A program made the position numbers and the translations under genes. Positions 1 through 8,906 of a DNA stretch of 64,000 nucleotides are shown here, in pieces. Source of the stretch: Streptomyces sp. GKU 895 (GTDB lineage: Bacteria > Actinomycetota > Actinomycetes > Streptomycetales > Streptomycetaceae). The stretch is taken from assembly GCA_002027195.1 (NCBI GenBank), contig MWJO01000019.1, positions 33,969 to 97,968 of the forward strand, read 5' to 3'. The notes under the pieces are model-generated. The model had not been told where the DNA came from. It ran no database searches and saw nothing but the letters and a program-made list of their open reading frames with translations. Each line of letters begins with the position of its first letter. The first letter of the stretch is position 1.

Positions 1-468
1 AACCTGGACCCGACCCCGCTGTACCCCTTCGGGCACGGCCGCTCGTACACGACGTTCGCGTGGGAGTCTGACGCGACCGGGGCGGAGATCACGACCGACG
101 GCTCGTACGAGGTGAGCGTCACCGTCCGCAACACCGGCGACCGCGAGGGCGCCGAGGTCGTCCAGCTGTACCTGCACGACCCGGTGGCCTCGGTGACCCG
201 CCCGGACGTCCGCCTGATCGGCTACCAGCGCCTGGAACTCGCCCCCGGCGAGCGGCGACGCGTGACCTTCCGCTTCCACGCCGACCACTCGGCGTTCACC
301 GACCGCAAGGGCCGCCGGATCGTCGAACCCGGCGCCCTGGAGCTGCGGTTGGCGGCCTCCAGCGCGGACGTACGCCACACCGCCCGGCTGACGCTGACCG
401 GCCCGGTGCGCGAGCCGGGCGCCGACCGCAGGCTGCGCTGCGAGACGGAGGTACGGGAAACAGCTTGA
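1..468 (+). CDS. C-terminal part of a family 3 glycoside hydrolase
   Basis: The frame is open from the first base, so the catalytic domains lie outside the window. The 155 residues seen form the end of the catalytic unit and the fibronectin type III-like domain that closes many GH3 beta-glucosidases. The family landmark YPFGHGRSYTTF is at residues 8-19, and phrases such as VRNTGDREGAEVVQLY and LAPGERRRVTF are typical of the beta-sandwich domain. Enzymes of this layout remove terminal glucose, xylose or similar sugars from glycans. Substrate and cellular location cannot be judged from this piece. Confidence 0.82.
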   Translation, partial: NLDPTPLYPFGHGRSYTTFAWESDATGAEITTDGSYEVSVTVRNTGDREGAEVVQLYLHDPVASVTRPDVRLIGYQRLELAPGERRRVTFRFHADHSAFTDRKGRRIVEPGALELRLAASSADVRHTARLTLTGPVREPGADRRLRCETEVRETA

Positions 469-543
469 TCACGGAGGGGGCGAACACCGGTTCCCCGTGC
501 CAGAATCCTCCGACGCCTCAGAGGGTGGGCGACGGGGGATGCC

Positions 544-1473
544 ATGAACGCACGGGGAACCGGACCCGCCCTTCGCGTGGCCGTGTTCGGCCTGACCGTC
601 ACGCTCGTGGGGTACGCACTGCTGGTGGCGTGGCTGGCCGGAAACGTGTACGTCAACGACCGGGCCGTCGACCACTACCAAGAGCACACCGAACGGTCCC
701 TCGGCCGGATCCTGGAAGACGCCTCCGCCCCCGAAGACGTCCGCGTCAGCTGGACCGACGAGGCGGGACATGAGCACGTCCAGCTCTTCACCCCGCCCGC
801 CGAAGGCTACCCGTACCGCAAATACGGCGCGTTCCCGGTCGGGTACGACCCGACCGAGACGAACCCCAGCGGTCACTACTTCGACTATCGCGAGTCCGGG
901 CCCCAACGCCTCGATGAGGACGCCCTCATCGCCTCCGCTGTCATCGCCGCGCTCTTCGTCGTCGCCCTCTGCGCCGCCTGGGCCCGCCGCGGCCTGACGT
1001 TCCGGTACGCGGCCCGCCGCCCGGGCCGCCCCATGACGGCCGACGTGCGGATCGGGACGCGCGCCCAGTCCTTCCCCCGGCAGGTCGCGAGGACGCCGTG
1101 GCTCGTCCTGGACGACCGGCACTGGCAGCGCGTGATGTGGCACCCCGCGCTCGCCGAGCACGGAGACGGCACCTCCGTGACGGTCCACGGCGACCGCACT
1201 GCCGTGGCGGTCCTGCCGGACGGAACGCGCCTGGTCCCGGTGGGCCGGCTGCGCCATCGGCAACCAACCCCCCTGACCTTCGCCGGCCTCCGGAAAGCCC
1301 CCGCCCACGCATGGCGGCGGCAGGCCTGGCCCGCCACGGCGTACGGCACCGTCTTCGGCTTCGCCGCGGGTTTCTGGCTGGGCGACGGCACCCTGCTCGC
1401 CGTGGTCGGCCACACCCTCGCGTGGGCGACCCTGTCGACCGCGGAGTGGGCCCTGTTCGCCCCGGAGCTCTAA
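544..1473 (+). CDS. Unknown membrane protein, about four transmembrane segments
   Basis: This 309-residue protein is not recognised as a named family. A hydrophobic segment near residues 11-34 follows a short charged N-terminus. A soluble, probably extracytoplasmic stretch of about 90 residues follows, then a second membrane segment near 120-141, a cytoplasmic-looking region rich in Arg, and a C-terminal hairpin of two segments near 265-305. The ATG follows a purine-rich stretch (gggggatgcc). Its stop overlaps, on the opposite strand, the stop of the next small gene (TAA at 1471-1473 against TAG at 1472-1470), so the two genes converge with no spacer. Proteins like this are common in Streptomyces, and I propose no function. 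Confidence 0.75.
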   Translation: MNARGTGPALRVAVFGLTVTLVGYALLVAWLAGNVYVNDRAVDHYQEHTERSLGRILEDASAPEDVRVSWTDEAGHEHVQLFTPPAEGYPYRKYGAFPVGYDPTETNPSGHYFDYRESGPQRLDEDALIASAVIAALFVVALCAAWARRGLTFRYAARRPGRPMTADVRIGTRAQSFPRQVARTPWLVLDDRHWQRVMWHPALAEHGDGTSVTVHGDRTAVAVLPDGTRLVPVGRLRHRQPTPLTFAGLRKAPAHAWRRQAWPATAYGTVFGFAAGFWLGDGTLLAVVGHTLAWATLSTAEWALFAPEL

Positions 1474-1721
1474 CCCACCGTCTCGAACCGCCACCGATGC
1501 ACGGCCCGTGACACCAACTCCCCGTCCGGCTCAGGCAGTTCGGGGAGTACGGCGTCGAACTCGGCGTCCCACCAGGTGATCACCAGCACGCGGTCCTGCG
1601 GCGCCCGGAACGTCTCCCGGCGCAGCGGAGGCACGTCCAGCTCCTGGGCCCGCGCCCAGGCCAGCAGCTCCTCGCCCCGGCCCTCGACGGCCCGCGCCTC
1701 CCACATCAACGCGACCGTCAC
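1470..1721 (-). CDS. Small ABM-like (dimeric alpha/beta barrel) protein
   Basis: A protein of 83 residues starting at GTG 1721, which overlaps the TGA of tsaD as GTGA; this coupling fixes the start although longer upstream frames exist. AAGGAG lies 11-12 bases upstream inside tsaD. The opening [20 protein letters not shown] and the closing beta strand resemble the small antibiotic-biosynthesis-monooxygenase/stress-response barrel fold, which often binds heme or small ligands, but no catalytic residues can be assigned. The tight coupling to tsaD suggests co-expression with the t6A genes. The fold assignment is an inference from pattern only. Confidence 0.6.
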   Translation of the reverse strand: MTVALMWEARAVEGRGEELLAWARAQELDVPPLRRETFRAPQDRVLVITWWDAEFDAVLPELPEPDGELVSRAVHRWRFETVG

Positions 1722-2802
1722 GAGTAGAGGTTCTCCTTGCTGACCTCGTGGACGTGGTCGTGCCCGGGGACATGCGGATCGGTCACCGGCAGCGAGGAGT
1801 CGGCCGACAGGTCCCAGCTGGAGGCGGGCCGGTTGCGGGCGACCATCTCGGCGCCGAGCGCGGCCACCATCGCCCCGTTGTCCGTGCACAGCTTGGGCCG
1901 CGGGACGCGCAGCCGGATACCGGCCGCCTCGCAGCGCTCCTGGGCCAGCGCCCGCAGCCGGGAGTTGGCCGCGACGCCGCCGCCGATCATGAGGTGGTCG
2001 ACACCCTCGTCGCGACAGGCCCTCACAGCCTTCCGCGTCAGAACATCCACGACCGCCTCCTGGAAGGAGGCCGACACATCGCGCACCGGCACCTCCTCGC
2101 CGGCCGCGCGCTTCGCCTCGATCCAGCGGGCGACCGCCGTCTTCAGCCCGGAGAAGGAGAAGTCGTACGCCGGGTCGCGCGGCCCGGTCAGCCCGCGCGG
2201 GAAGGCGATCGCGTTCGGGTCGCCCTCCTTGGCGTACCGGTCGATGACCGGGCCGCCCGGGAAGCCGAGGTTCAGCACGCGGGCGATCTTGTCGAAGGCC
2301 TCGCCGCCGCGTCGTCGATGGTCGCGCCGAGCGGCCGTACGTCGGTCGTGATGTCCGTGGACAGCAGCAGCGAGGAGTGGCCGCCGCTCACCAGGAGGGC
2401 CATGGTCGGCTCGGGCAGCGCCCCGTGCTCCAGCTGGTCCACGCAGATGTGGGAGGCGAGGTGGTTGACGCCGTAGAGGGGCTTGCCGAGGGCGTAGGCG
2501 TACGCCTTGGCGGCGGAGACACCGACCAGCAGGGCACCGGCGAGACCGGGACCGGCGGTGACGGCGATGCCGTCGAGGTCCTTCGCCGTGACGCCCGCGT
2601 CCTTCAGCGCGCGCTCGATGGTCGGCACCATCGCCTCCAGATGGGCCCGGGAGGCGACCTCCGGCACGACCCCGCCGAAGCGCGCGTGCTCGTCGACGCT
2701 GGAGGCGACGGCGTCGGCGAGCAGGGTGGTGCCGCGGACGATGCCGACGCCGGTCTCGTCACAGGAGGTCTCGATGCCGAGGACGAGTGGTTCGTCAGCC
2801 AT
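1718..2802 (-). CDS. tsaD: tRNA N6-threonylcarbamoyladenosine transferase TsaD (frame broken once)
   Basis: TsaD transfers the threonylcarbamoyl group to A37 of ANN-decoding tRNAs, working with TsaB and TsaE in the cytoplasm. The N-terminal half carries [14 protein letters not shown] and the metal-binding pair of histidines in NHLASH; the C-terminal half carries [12 protein letters not shown] and [13 protein letters not shown]. The start is ATG 2802, which overlaps the rimI stop by 8 bases. The frame is interrupted near 2304, where GCGGCGGGCGAG of normal homologues reads GCGGCGGCGAG. Adding the missing G joins the halves into 361 residues, the usual length. The gene is normally essential, so a sequence error is more likely than a real mutation. 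Confidence 0.93.
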
Positions 2803-3283
2803 GGTTCTTCTCTTCACTCGCAGGGTCGATGGTCAGGCGCATCACGAGGGCGTCGACGTTGCCCGGCTGGTAGTAGCCGCGGCGGAAGCCGATGGGCGCG
2901 AAGCCGAAGCGCTCGTACAGCTTCTGCGCGCGGACGTTGTCCACCCGGCACTCCAGCATCACCTCGGCGCACTCGAACGCGGTGGCCGCCTGCAGCAGTT
3001 CGGTCAGCAGCCGCCCGCCGAGGCCGGTGCCCCAGTGGTCGCGGGCGACGGCGATGGTCTGCACGTCGGCCAGCTCGCCGGTGGAGGCGAGTCCGGCGTA
3101 CCCGACGAGCCGTCCGTCCTCCTCGGCGACCAGGTAGCGGCGGTTCGCCGTGGCGCCGCGCGCATGGGCCAGCTCGGACCAGAACATGCCCCGCGACCAG
3201 GCGTCCTCGGGGAACAGGTCCCTCTCCAGCTCCAGCACCGGATCGATGTCCCACCAGCGCATCTCACGCAGTACGGGGGTCAC
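2795..3283 (-). CDS. rimI: Ribosomal-protein-alanine N-acetyltransferase RimI
   Basis: A GNAT-fold protein of 162 residues. The acetyl-CoA pyrophosphate loop is [11 protein letters not shown], preceded by the beta-4 strand DVQTIAVA and followed by [18 protein letters not shown], the usual RimI closing motif. Family members acetylate the N-terminal alanine of ribosomal protein S18 (and other proteins in actinobacteria). The start is GTG 3283, overlapping the tsaB stop as GTGA, and the stop lies inside the tsaD start region, so tsaB-rimI-tsaD are translationally coupled. This is the standard neighbourhood of rimI in bacteria. Confidence 0.93.
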   Translation of the reverse strand: MTPVLREMRWWDIDPVLELERDLFPEDAWSRGMFWSELAHARGATANRRYLVAEEDGRLVGYAGLASTGELADVQTIAVARDHWGTGLGGRLLTELLQAATAFECAEVMLECRVDNVRAQKLYERFGFAPIGFRRGYYQPGNVDALVMRLTIDPASEEKNHG

Positions 3284-3932
3284 TTGGGGGTGACCACCTT
3301 GTAGTTCTTGGGGACCTGGGCGTCGGGCCGGCGCAGGTACAGCGGCCGGGGCGCCGGCGGTTCCTCGCCCGCGGCGAGCCGCTCGGCGGCCAGCGCGGCG
3401 AGGGCGGCGGCCGACACGTGCTCGGGCGCGTGGGCGTCCGGGAAGGTGTCGGGGTAGAGCAGCGCGCCGGCGCCCACGGCGGGCACCCGGCGACCTGCTC
3501 GGCGATGTCGGCGGGCCGGTCCACGGCGGGGCCGGTGACCCGGGTGCGGCGGTCGTCGTAGCGCGCCCAGTAGACCTCCTTGCGCCGGGCGTCGGTCGCC
3601 ACGACGAAGGGGCCCTCGACGTCCGTGGCGTACGCGAGCCCGTCCAGCGTGCACACGCCGTGCACGGGGACGCCGAGCGCGAGGCCGAAGGTGTCGGCGG
3701 TCATCAGCCCGACCCGCAGTCCGGTGTAGGGGCCGGGTCCGATCCCTACGACGATGCCGGTGACGGCGTCGAGCTTCAGCCCGGCCTCGGCGAGGACGCG
3801 GTCGACGGCCGGCAGCAGCAGCTCGCCGTGCCGGCGCGCGTCCACCTGGCTCGAGGAGGCGATGACGTCCGTTCCGTCGTGCAGGGCGACGGTGACGGCG
3901 GGGGTGGCGGTATCCAGAGCGAGCAAGAGCAC
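3280..3932 (-). CDS. tsaB: tRNA t6A biosynthesis protein TsaB (frame broken once)
   Basis: TsaB is the catalytically inactive ASKHA-fold partner that dimerises with TsaD and organises the t6A complex. The N-terminus LLALDTATPAVTVAL and the segment GIGPGPYTGLRVGL are characteristic. The start is GTG 3932. The frame breaks near 3487, where a run of four G in the coding strand (GGGGTGCCC) has become three. With the base restored the protein is 217 residues and ends in KNYKVVTPK, with its TGA overlapping the rimI start. No gene lies immediately upstream on this strand, so a promoter for tsaB-rimI-tsaD is expected in 3933-4040. Confidence 0.92.
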
Positions 3933-4040
3933 GCAAACAGCCTACGGCTCCCGCGCCGCGCACACCGCCGCCCCGGTGGGACGCTCACCGACTGCTAACG
4001 TCGCGAGGGATCACCGCGTACGACACAGAGACGGACGACC

Positions 4041-4595
4041 GTGCCCAGTACTTCCGCCGGAATCGTCACCGGACTGACCACCGCGGCCCTCGTCACGGTC
4101 GGTGTCCTCGCCTACCAGGCCTCGGCGACCGTGCCCGCGGCGCTCGGGCGGGCGCGCACGAGCGCCACCCCCGATGTCGCCGCCGCCAAGGCGCCCCGGG
4201 ACACCCGTCACCCCGCCGCCCTGCCGGCCGGTTCCGGAACGGGTGAACGGGTCGTGTACTCGGTGGACGACGACCGGGTCTGGCTGGTCGCGGCGGGCGA
4301 CAAGGTCACGCGGACCTTCGAGGTCACCCCCGGCACGGTCGACCCGGCGCCGGGCTCCTACCGGGTCACGTCCCGCTCGAACACGGTCACCGGCACCGAC
4401 GGCACCCCCATCGAGCACGTCGTCCGCTTCGCCACCGCCGACAACGTCACGATCGGCTTCAGCGCGGCCGTCGCCGCCCCGACCACACCCCCCGACCCCG
4501 CGGTGAAGACGGGCGGCATCCGGGAAACCCGCCCGGACGGCAACGCGATGTGGACCTTCGCGACGATCGGCCGGAAGGTGATCGTGATCCGCTAG
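4041..4595 (+). CDS. Exported L,D-transpeptidase-like protein lacking the catalytic cysteine
   Basis: A 184-residue protein with a hydrophobic N-terminal segment (residues 8-30) that is an export signal or anchor. The rest follows the layout of a YkuD/L,D-transpeptidase domain: a strand VWLVAAGDKVTRTFEV, the loop PAPGSYRV where active enzymes have TPxGxF, and a closing block GGIRETRPDG...GRKVIVI where active enzymes have GCIR. The catalytic Cys is thus replaced by Gly159 and the usual HG motif is not seen. It may be a non-enzymatic peptidoglycan or partner-binding protein. The start is GTG 4041, with no strong ribosome site. Its TAG stop overlaps that of the convergent small gene. Confidence 0.65.
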   Translation: MPSTSAGIVTGLTTAALVTVGVLAYQASATVPAALGRARTSATPDVAAAKAPRDTRHPAALPAGSGTGERVVYSVDDDRVWLVAAGDKVTRTFEVTPGTVDPAPGSYRVTSRSNTVTGTDGTPIEHVVRFATADNVTIGFSAAVAAPTTPPDPAVKTGGIRETRPDGNAMWTFATIGRKVIVIR

Positions 4596-4756
4596 GCCGC
4601 TTCGCGGTGCCGGGTCGGTGGGCTGACCGTCTCGGGGTCCGGCAGGCGCGGTGGGGTCGAGATCGTGTGCGCCGCGGCGCAGGCCGCCAGCAGGTCGCGC
4701 ATGGGTACCGCGGACACCGCGCGCGGCGTCGACTCGTCTCGTTCCGTGGCCGACAT
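4592..4756 (-). CDS. Small hypothetical protein, 54 residues
   Basis: The frame starts at ATG 4756 behind a strong AGGAGG site (GCTCAGGAGGCGACC) and runs to TAG at 4592, which overlaps the stop of the convergent upstream gene. The product begins MSATERDESTPRAVSAVPMR and is rich in Ala, Pro and Thr in its second half, with two cysteines 4 residues apart short of a CxxC motif. It has no membrane segment and matches no family I know. The strong ribosome site, codon bias and a palindrome 32-47 bases upstream of the start argue for a real gene. It lies downstream of tsaE on the same strand. Confidence 0.65.
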   Translation of the reverse strand: MSATERDESTPRAVSAVPMRDLLAACAAAHTISTPPRLPDPETVSPPTRHREAA

Positions 4757-4787
4757 GGTCGCCTCCTGAGCACCGGGGGCGGACGTT

Positions 4788-4803
4788 GTTAGGTAGACCT
4801 AAC
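4788..4803. promoter_or_regulatory. Perfect inverted repeat upstream of the 54-residue gene
   Basis: GTTAGGT-AG-ACCTAAC has two 7-base arms around a 2-base centre. It lies in an AT-richer 138-base gap between the tsaE stop and the small gene start and is well placed to be an operator. The arms resemble half of an IdeR/DmdR iron box, but the spacing differs. Confidence 0.4.
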
Positions 4804-4894
4804 TACGAACTGGATACCATGTGACCACGCGCAAGACGCCGAAAGCAATAACTTGCCGACGTCTTGTCGGAACGTTCACCGAAACCGGCGCCTG

Positions 4895-5401
4895 TCACGC
4901 GGTGAGCAGGCTCAGGTCGGCCGCCGCCCAGCGCTCGCCGAGCCCCGTCAGGGTCACGTGCCGCACCTCGTCGGTGGTGTCGCCGACCGCGCGGTGGATC
5001 TGCACCTGGAGCCGGTCGTCGGTCAGCTCCTCGACCTTGCCCTCGCCCCACTCCACGACGATCACCGAGTCGGGCAGCGAGACGTCGAGGTCGAGGTCCT
5101 CCATCTCGTCGAGCCCGCCGCCCAGCCGGTAGGCGTCGACATGCACGAGCGGCGGACCGTCACCGAGGGACGGGTGGACACGGGCGATCACGAAGGTCGG
5201 GGACGTGACGGCGCCCCGCACCCCCAGCCCCTCGCCCAGCCCCCGGGTCAGCGTCGTCTTGCCCGCGCCGAGCTCTCCGCTGAGCATCACGAGATCCCCG
5301 GCGCGCAGCAGCTTGGCCAGCTTCCGGCCCAGCTCGCGCATCTGCTCGGGGGAGGTGACGGTCAGCTCGGTCTCAACCGGGCTGTGCGGTACTGCTTCCA
5401 T
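4895..5401 (-). CDS. tsaE: tRNA t6A biosynthesis ATPase TsaE
   Basis: TsaE is the P-loop ATPase that resets the TsaB-TsaD complex during t6A synthesis. The Walker A motif SGELGAGKTTLTRGL is at residues 41-55, followed by VTSPTFVIARVH and VHVDAYRL, and the closing strand VIVVEWGEG, all family landmarks. I place the start at ATG 5401, giving 168 residues, close to the family norm. As read, the frame is continuous with the alpha/beta hydrolase upstream; one missing base near 5438 in that gene would explain the apparent fusion, and the two genes would then overlap by 29 bases. Confidence 0.9.
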   Translation of the reverse strand: MEAVPHSPVETELTVTSPEQMRELGRKLAKLLRAGDLVMLSGELGAGKTTLTRGLGEGLGVRGAVTSPTFVIARVHPSLGDGPPLVHVDAYRLGGGLDEMEDLDLDVSLPDSVIVVEWGEGKVEELTDDRLQVQIHRAVGDTTDEVRHVTLTGLGERWAAADLSLLTA

Positions 5402-6601
5402 AACCGCCAACCGTAGCCCCTGCCGGCACGGCGCCGCGCGGGTGAGGAGGTCGGCGAGGCGGTCGGTGACCGCTTCCGGGTGCTCCAGCATCACCAGATG
5501 CCCCGCGTCCGGCACCAGCACCAGCTCGGCGTCCGGCAGCAGCCCGGCGATGGCCTCGCTGTGCTCGCTGGGTGTGACGAGGTCCCCGATCCCGGCCAGC
5601 ACGAGCACCGGCAGGTCTCTGAAGTGGGCGAGGGCCTCGGTCTTGTCGTGGTCGGTGAAGGCCGGGTAGAACTCGGCGACCACGTCGATCGGCGTGGCCT
5701 CGATCATCCGCTCTGCGAACCGCGCGACGGCCGGGTCGACGTCCCGCGACGCGAACGAGTAGCGCTTGATGATCCCGGCGAACAGGTCGGCGGTGGCCTG
5801 CCGCCCCTTCTCCACCAGGTCGGCCCGCTGCCCCAGCGCCTTCAGCAGCCCCGGCAGCACCCGCCGCACCGCGTTCACACCCGCGACGGGCAGCCCGAAG
5901 TTGACCTCGCCGAGCCGCCCGGAGGACGTCCCGACCAGAGCGACGGCGACGACCCGCTCCCGGATGAGCTCCGGGTACTGGTCGGCGAGTGCCATGACGG
6001 TCATCCCGCCCATGGAGTGGCCGACGAGCACCAGCGGCCCCTCGGGCGCGGCCGCGTCGATGACGGCCTTCAGGTCACGCCCGAGCTGGTCGATGTCGAC
6101 CGGCACGTCGTCCTGCACCTGCCGCACCCCGCGCCCGGACCGCCCGTGACTGCGCTGGTCCCAGTGCACGGTCCGCACCACACCCCGCAGGGCGGCCCGC
6201 TGGAAGTGCCAGGAGTCCTGGCTCAGGCAGTACCCGTGGCTGAAGACGACGGTGACGGGCAGCGGCGCCTTCCGTCCGAACAGCCGCCGCCGGCGCGGCG
6301 CGGACCCGCCCTCCGGCTCCACGTCGTCGACCTCGTAGTACAACTCCGTGCCGTCGTCGGCGTACGCCTTGCCGGGCATCCCGCGCAACGAGCCGTACGG
6401 CCCGGCCGAGTCCAGGGCGAGTCGCGCCTTCTTGCGCATCCCGCGTCCGACGGTCATCCGCTCCAGGGCGACACCGGCCGCGGCTCCCGCCGCGACCACC
6501 CCTATCGCGGCACCGGCGAGTCCGGTCGCCCGGCGCCAGTTGCCGGCCGCCCCCGTGGCGGAAGCGACGGCAAGGACGGCCTCCGCACTGCTCTCGCTCA
6601 C
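5373..6601 (-). CDS. Alpha/beta hydrolase with N-terminal membrane segment
   Basis: A serine hydrolase of about 410 residues. An N-terminal hydrophobic stretch (residues 26-47) may anchor it. The fold signature includes the oxyanion strand VVFSHGYCLSQDSWHFQ, the nucleophile elbow LVGHSMGGMT, the acid loop AGIGDLVTPSEHS and the His loop PDAGHLVMLEHP, so the triad is complete. The natural substrate is unknown. In the sequence as given the frame runs on into tsaE. Restoring one G at about 5438 (GCGGCG from GCGGGCG) would end this protein at TGA 5375-5373 with a tail VPAGATVGGYGSS, so the fusion is probably artificial. It lies directly upstream of tsaE and downstream of alr. Confidence 0.8.
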
Positions 6602-6680
6602 GTACCGCTCCTCTTCACCGGGCCACCGGACTGGTGTTCGCTGCTGGGCGCTTACCCAGCCCGTCCGTCATTCACCTAAT

Positions 6681-6741
6681 AGAACTCGCACACTGGAAGA
6701 ACTCACACGCAAGGAACGCACATCGAAAAGAACTCACACGG
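6681..6741. repeat. Three spaced copies of AGAACTC(A/G)CACAC
   Basis: Near-identical 11-13 base units begin at 6681, 6698 and 6729 on the plus strand. The third contains the stop codon of alr. The stretch lies in the gap between alr and the hydrolase gene and is AT-rich for this genome. It could be a binding-site array for the hydrolase-tsaE promoter or an alr 3' end signal. Confidence 0.5.
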
Positions 6742-7899
6742 TCGCATCTACATAGACGCGGGGAACGCGCGTTCCGATCCGGGTGACGATCTCGTACGCG
6801 ATGGTTCCCGCCGCCTGCGCCCAGTCCTCGGCGGTGGGCTCGCCTCGGTCTCCGGGCCCGAAGAGTACGGCCTCGCTGCCGACGGCCGGCTCGTCGCCCC
6901 CCAGATCCACGACGAACTGGTCCATGGCCACCCGCCCGGCCACCGTCCGCCACTTCCCGCCGACCAGCACCGGACCGGTGCCGGAGGCGTGCCGCGGGAT
7001 GCCGTCCGCGTAGCCGACCGGGATGAGGCCGAGGGTGGTCTCGCCCGGGGTGATGTAGTGATGCCCGTAACTGACGCCGTGGCCGCCCGGCACCCGCTTC
7101 ACCAGCGCCAGGGACGCGGTCAGCGTCATCACCGGCCGCAGTCCGAGGTCGGCCGGGCTGCCGAGCTCGGGGCTGGGCGAGATGCCGTAGACGGCTACGC
7201 CGTGCGCACCAGGTCGAAGTGGGCCTCGGGAAGGGTCAGCGTGGCGGGCGAGTTGGCGATGTGCCGTACCTCGGGGCGGACGCCGGCCTGCTCGGCGTAC
7301 GCGAGCATCTCCCGGAACGTCGAGAGCTGGGCGGCGATGGAGGGATGGCCGGGTTCGTCGGCGCAGGCGAAGTGCGACCAGAGCCCGGTGATCCGGATGA
7401 CTCCGTCACCCTCGGCGCGCAGGGCCTCGGCGACCAGCTCGGCCCAGTCGGCACCCGGCTGACAGCCGTTGCGCCCGAGCCCGGTGTCGCCCTTGAGCTG
7501 CACCCGCGCGGTCTTCCCCACGGCACGGGCCGCGTCGACGACCTCCCGCAGCGCCCACATCCCGCTCACGGACACGTCGAGACTGGCCTCGACGGCCTCC
7601 CGCCAGGGCCCGCCCGGCGTCCAGAGCCAGCACATGATCCGTACGCCGTCGATCCCGGCGGCGCGCAGCGCGAGGGCTTCCTCCGGCGTGGCGGTACCCA
7701 GCCACTCCGCCCCCGCCTCGACGGCCGCGCGGGCACACGGCACCGCCCCGTGGCCGTACGCGTCGGACTTGACCACGGCCATCAGGGCCGCGCCCGGCGC
7801 GAGGGCACGCAGGGTCCGCACGTTGGCCCGCAGGGCGGCCAGATCGATCTCGGCGCGGGCGCGCAGGGGCGCGCTCGACTGGGCAGCTGTCTCACTCAT
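6734..7899 (-). CDS. alr: Alanine racemase (frame broken once)
   Basis: A fold type III, PLP-dependent enzyme that interconverts L- and D-alanine for peptidoglycan. The PLP lysine lies in AVVKSDAYGHG (Lys44). The C-terminal domain has the catalytic tyrosine in SYGHHY and the motif LGLIPVGYADGIPR, and the carboxyl end has AGRVAMDQFVVDLG. The start is ATG 7899. The frame breaks near 7197, where ACGGGCGTAGCC appears as ACGGCGTAGCC and creates a stop. With one G restored the protein has 388 residues, the usual length. Intact flanking motifs argue for a sequence error. Downstream is the hydrolase-tsaE pair. Confidence 0.93.
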
Positions 7900-7918
7900 G
7901 GCGCCCCCAGTGTCTCAG

Positions 7919-7935
7919 AGGGGTCGGACACCCCT
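7919..7935 (-). terminator. Short hairpin between the L,D-transpeptidase gene and alr
   Basis: AGGGGT-CGGAC-ACCCCT forms a 6-base-pair stem between the stop of the L,D-transpeptidase gene and the alr start. There is no T run, so it may be a weak terminator or an alr leader structure. Confidence 0.35.
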
Positions 7936-7943
7936 TCGTACGC

Positions 7944-8783
7944 CTACGTCCCGGACCGCCGCCCCCACACGAACACCCGGTCGCCGGTCTTCAGCACGCC
8001 CCACAGTTTCCGGGCGTCACCGAGGCGGAGGTTGACGCAGCCCATGGAGCCGACGGTGGTGAAGATGGAGCCGTAGACGGCGTGGAAGGCCTGTCCGCCG
8101 TCGAAGAACTGCGCGTAGGGCATGGGCTGGTGGTACAGCGTCGAGACGTGGTTCTTGTGCTTCCAGTAGATCTTGTGCCAGCCACCCCGGGTCGGGTACG
8201 CGGTCCGCCCGCTCCGCATCGGCACGGGCCCGTAGACGACCTTCTTCCCCTTCTGCACCCAGGTGATCTGCCGGGTGAGATCGACGCAGGCGACGCGATA
8301 CGACCGCACGGGGCACTTCTTGGCGGCGTTGGGATTCTTCCGGGCCGACAGGTACTGCATCCGCGCCCAGGTGACAGGACCCGCGAACCCGATGGCGGGC
8401 GTGATCTTCTGCTTCTTCTGAAAGGCGCGGATGGCCTTGCAGTCGGCGGCGGACTGCTTCCCGTCCGCCTTCCGCTTCAGCCACTTCTCCACCTGCCGCT
8501 GAAAAGGCCCGGTCGACTTCGTGCACGTCACGCGTGCGACGGCGTCCCGGAGCGGCACGTACTCGACCAGGTCGTACGCCCCCACGGCGGCGTCGGCCGG
8601 CTCGACGGCGTCCTCGGCGACGCTGGGCGTGTACACCTTCGGCGCGAGCACCTGATCGGGCGTGTCGATCTGCCAGGGCTGATAGACCCCGGGCACCAGC
8701 TCCCCCTCGGGCCCGGCAGCGGGCGGCGGCGGTGACTCGGCGGCGGCGACACCGACGGGCAGGAGAGCGACGGCGACGATCAT
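7944..8783 (-). CDS. Exported L,D-transpeptidase with peptidoglycan-binding-like domain
   Basis: The enzyme forms 3-3 cross-links or anchors proteins in peptidoglycan outside the membrane. The N-terminus is a signal peptide (MIVAVALLPVGVAAAES). A helical segment around residues 85-150 (CTKSTGPFQRQVEKWL, RAFQKKQKITPAIGF) resembles a peptidoglycan-binding domain. The YkuD catalytic block follows, with His234 and Cys249 in FHAVYGS...SMGCVNL. The start is uncertain: ATG 8783 has no good ribosome site, and codons just upstream (reading RRHFARRSLAV) would give a better signal peptide but lack a start codon, so a base may be missing there. It sits upstream of alr, another peptidoglycan gene. Confidence 0.85.
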   Translation of the reverse strand: MIVAVALLPVGVAAAESPPPPAAGPEGELVPGVYQPWQIDTPDQVLAPKVYTPSVAEDAVEPADAAVGAYDLVEYVPLRDAVARVTCTKSTGPFQRQVEKWLKRKADGKQSAADCKAIRAFQKKQKITPAIGFAGPVTWARMQYLSARKNPNAAKKCPVRSYRVACVDLTRQITWVQKGKKVVYGPVPMRSGRTAYPTRGGWHKIYWKHKNHVSTLYHQPMPYAQFFDGGQAFHAVYGSIFTTVGSMGCVNLRLGDARKLWGVLKTGDRVFVWGRRSGT

Positions 8784-8906
8784 GACGGCCAGGCTTCGAC
8801 GGGCGAAATGTCTACGATCATGCGATCAGAGAACGCGCGGTGGCGGGGCGCCGCGCGGCGGGTCCTCTTTGAGGAGCGGCGGGCACCACCACCCACCGCC
8901 CCGCGC

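Noticed and set aside
4788..4803. Iron box for IdeR/DmdR
   Set aside because: The half-sites TTAGGT and ACCTAA are there, but they are 2 bases apart and not 7, so a normal iron-box dimer would not fit.
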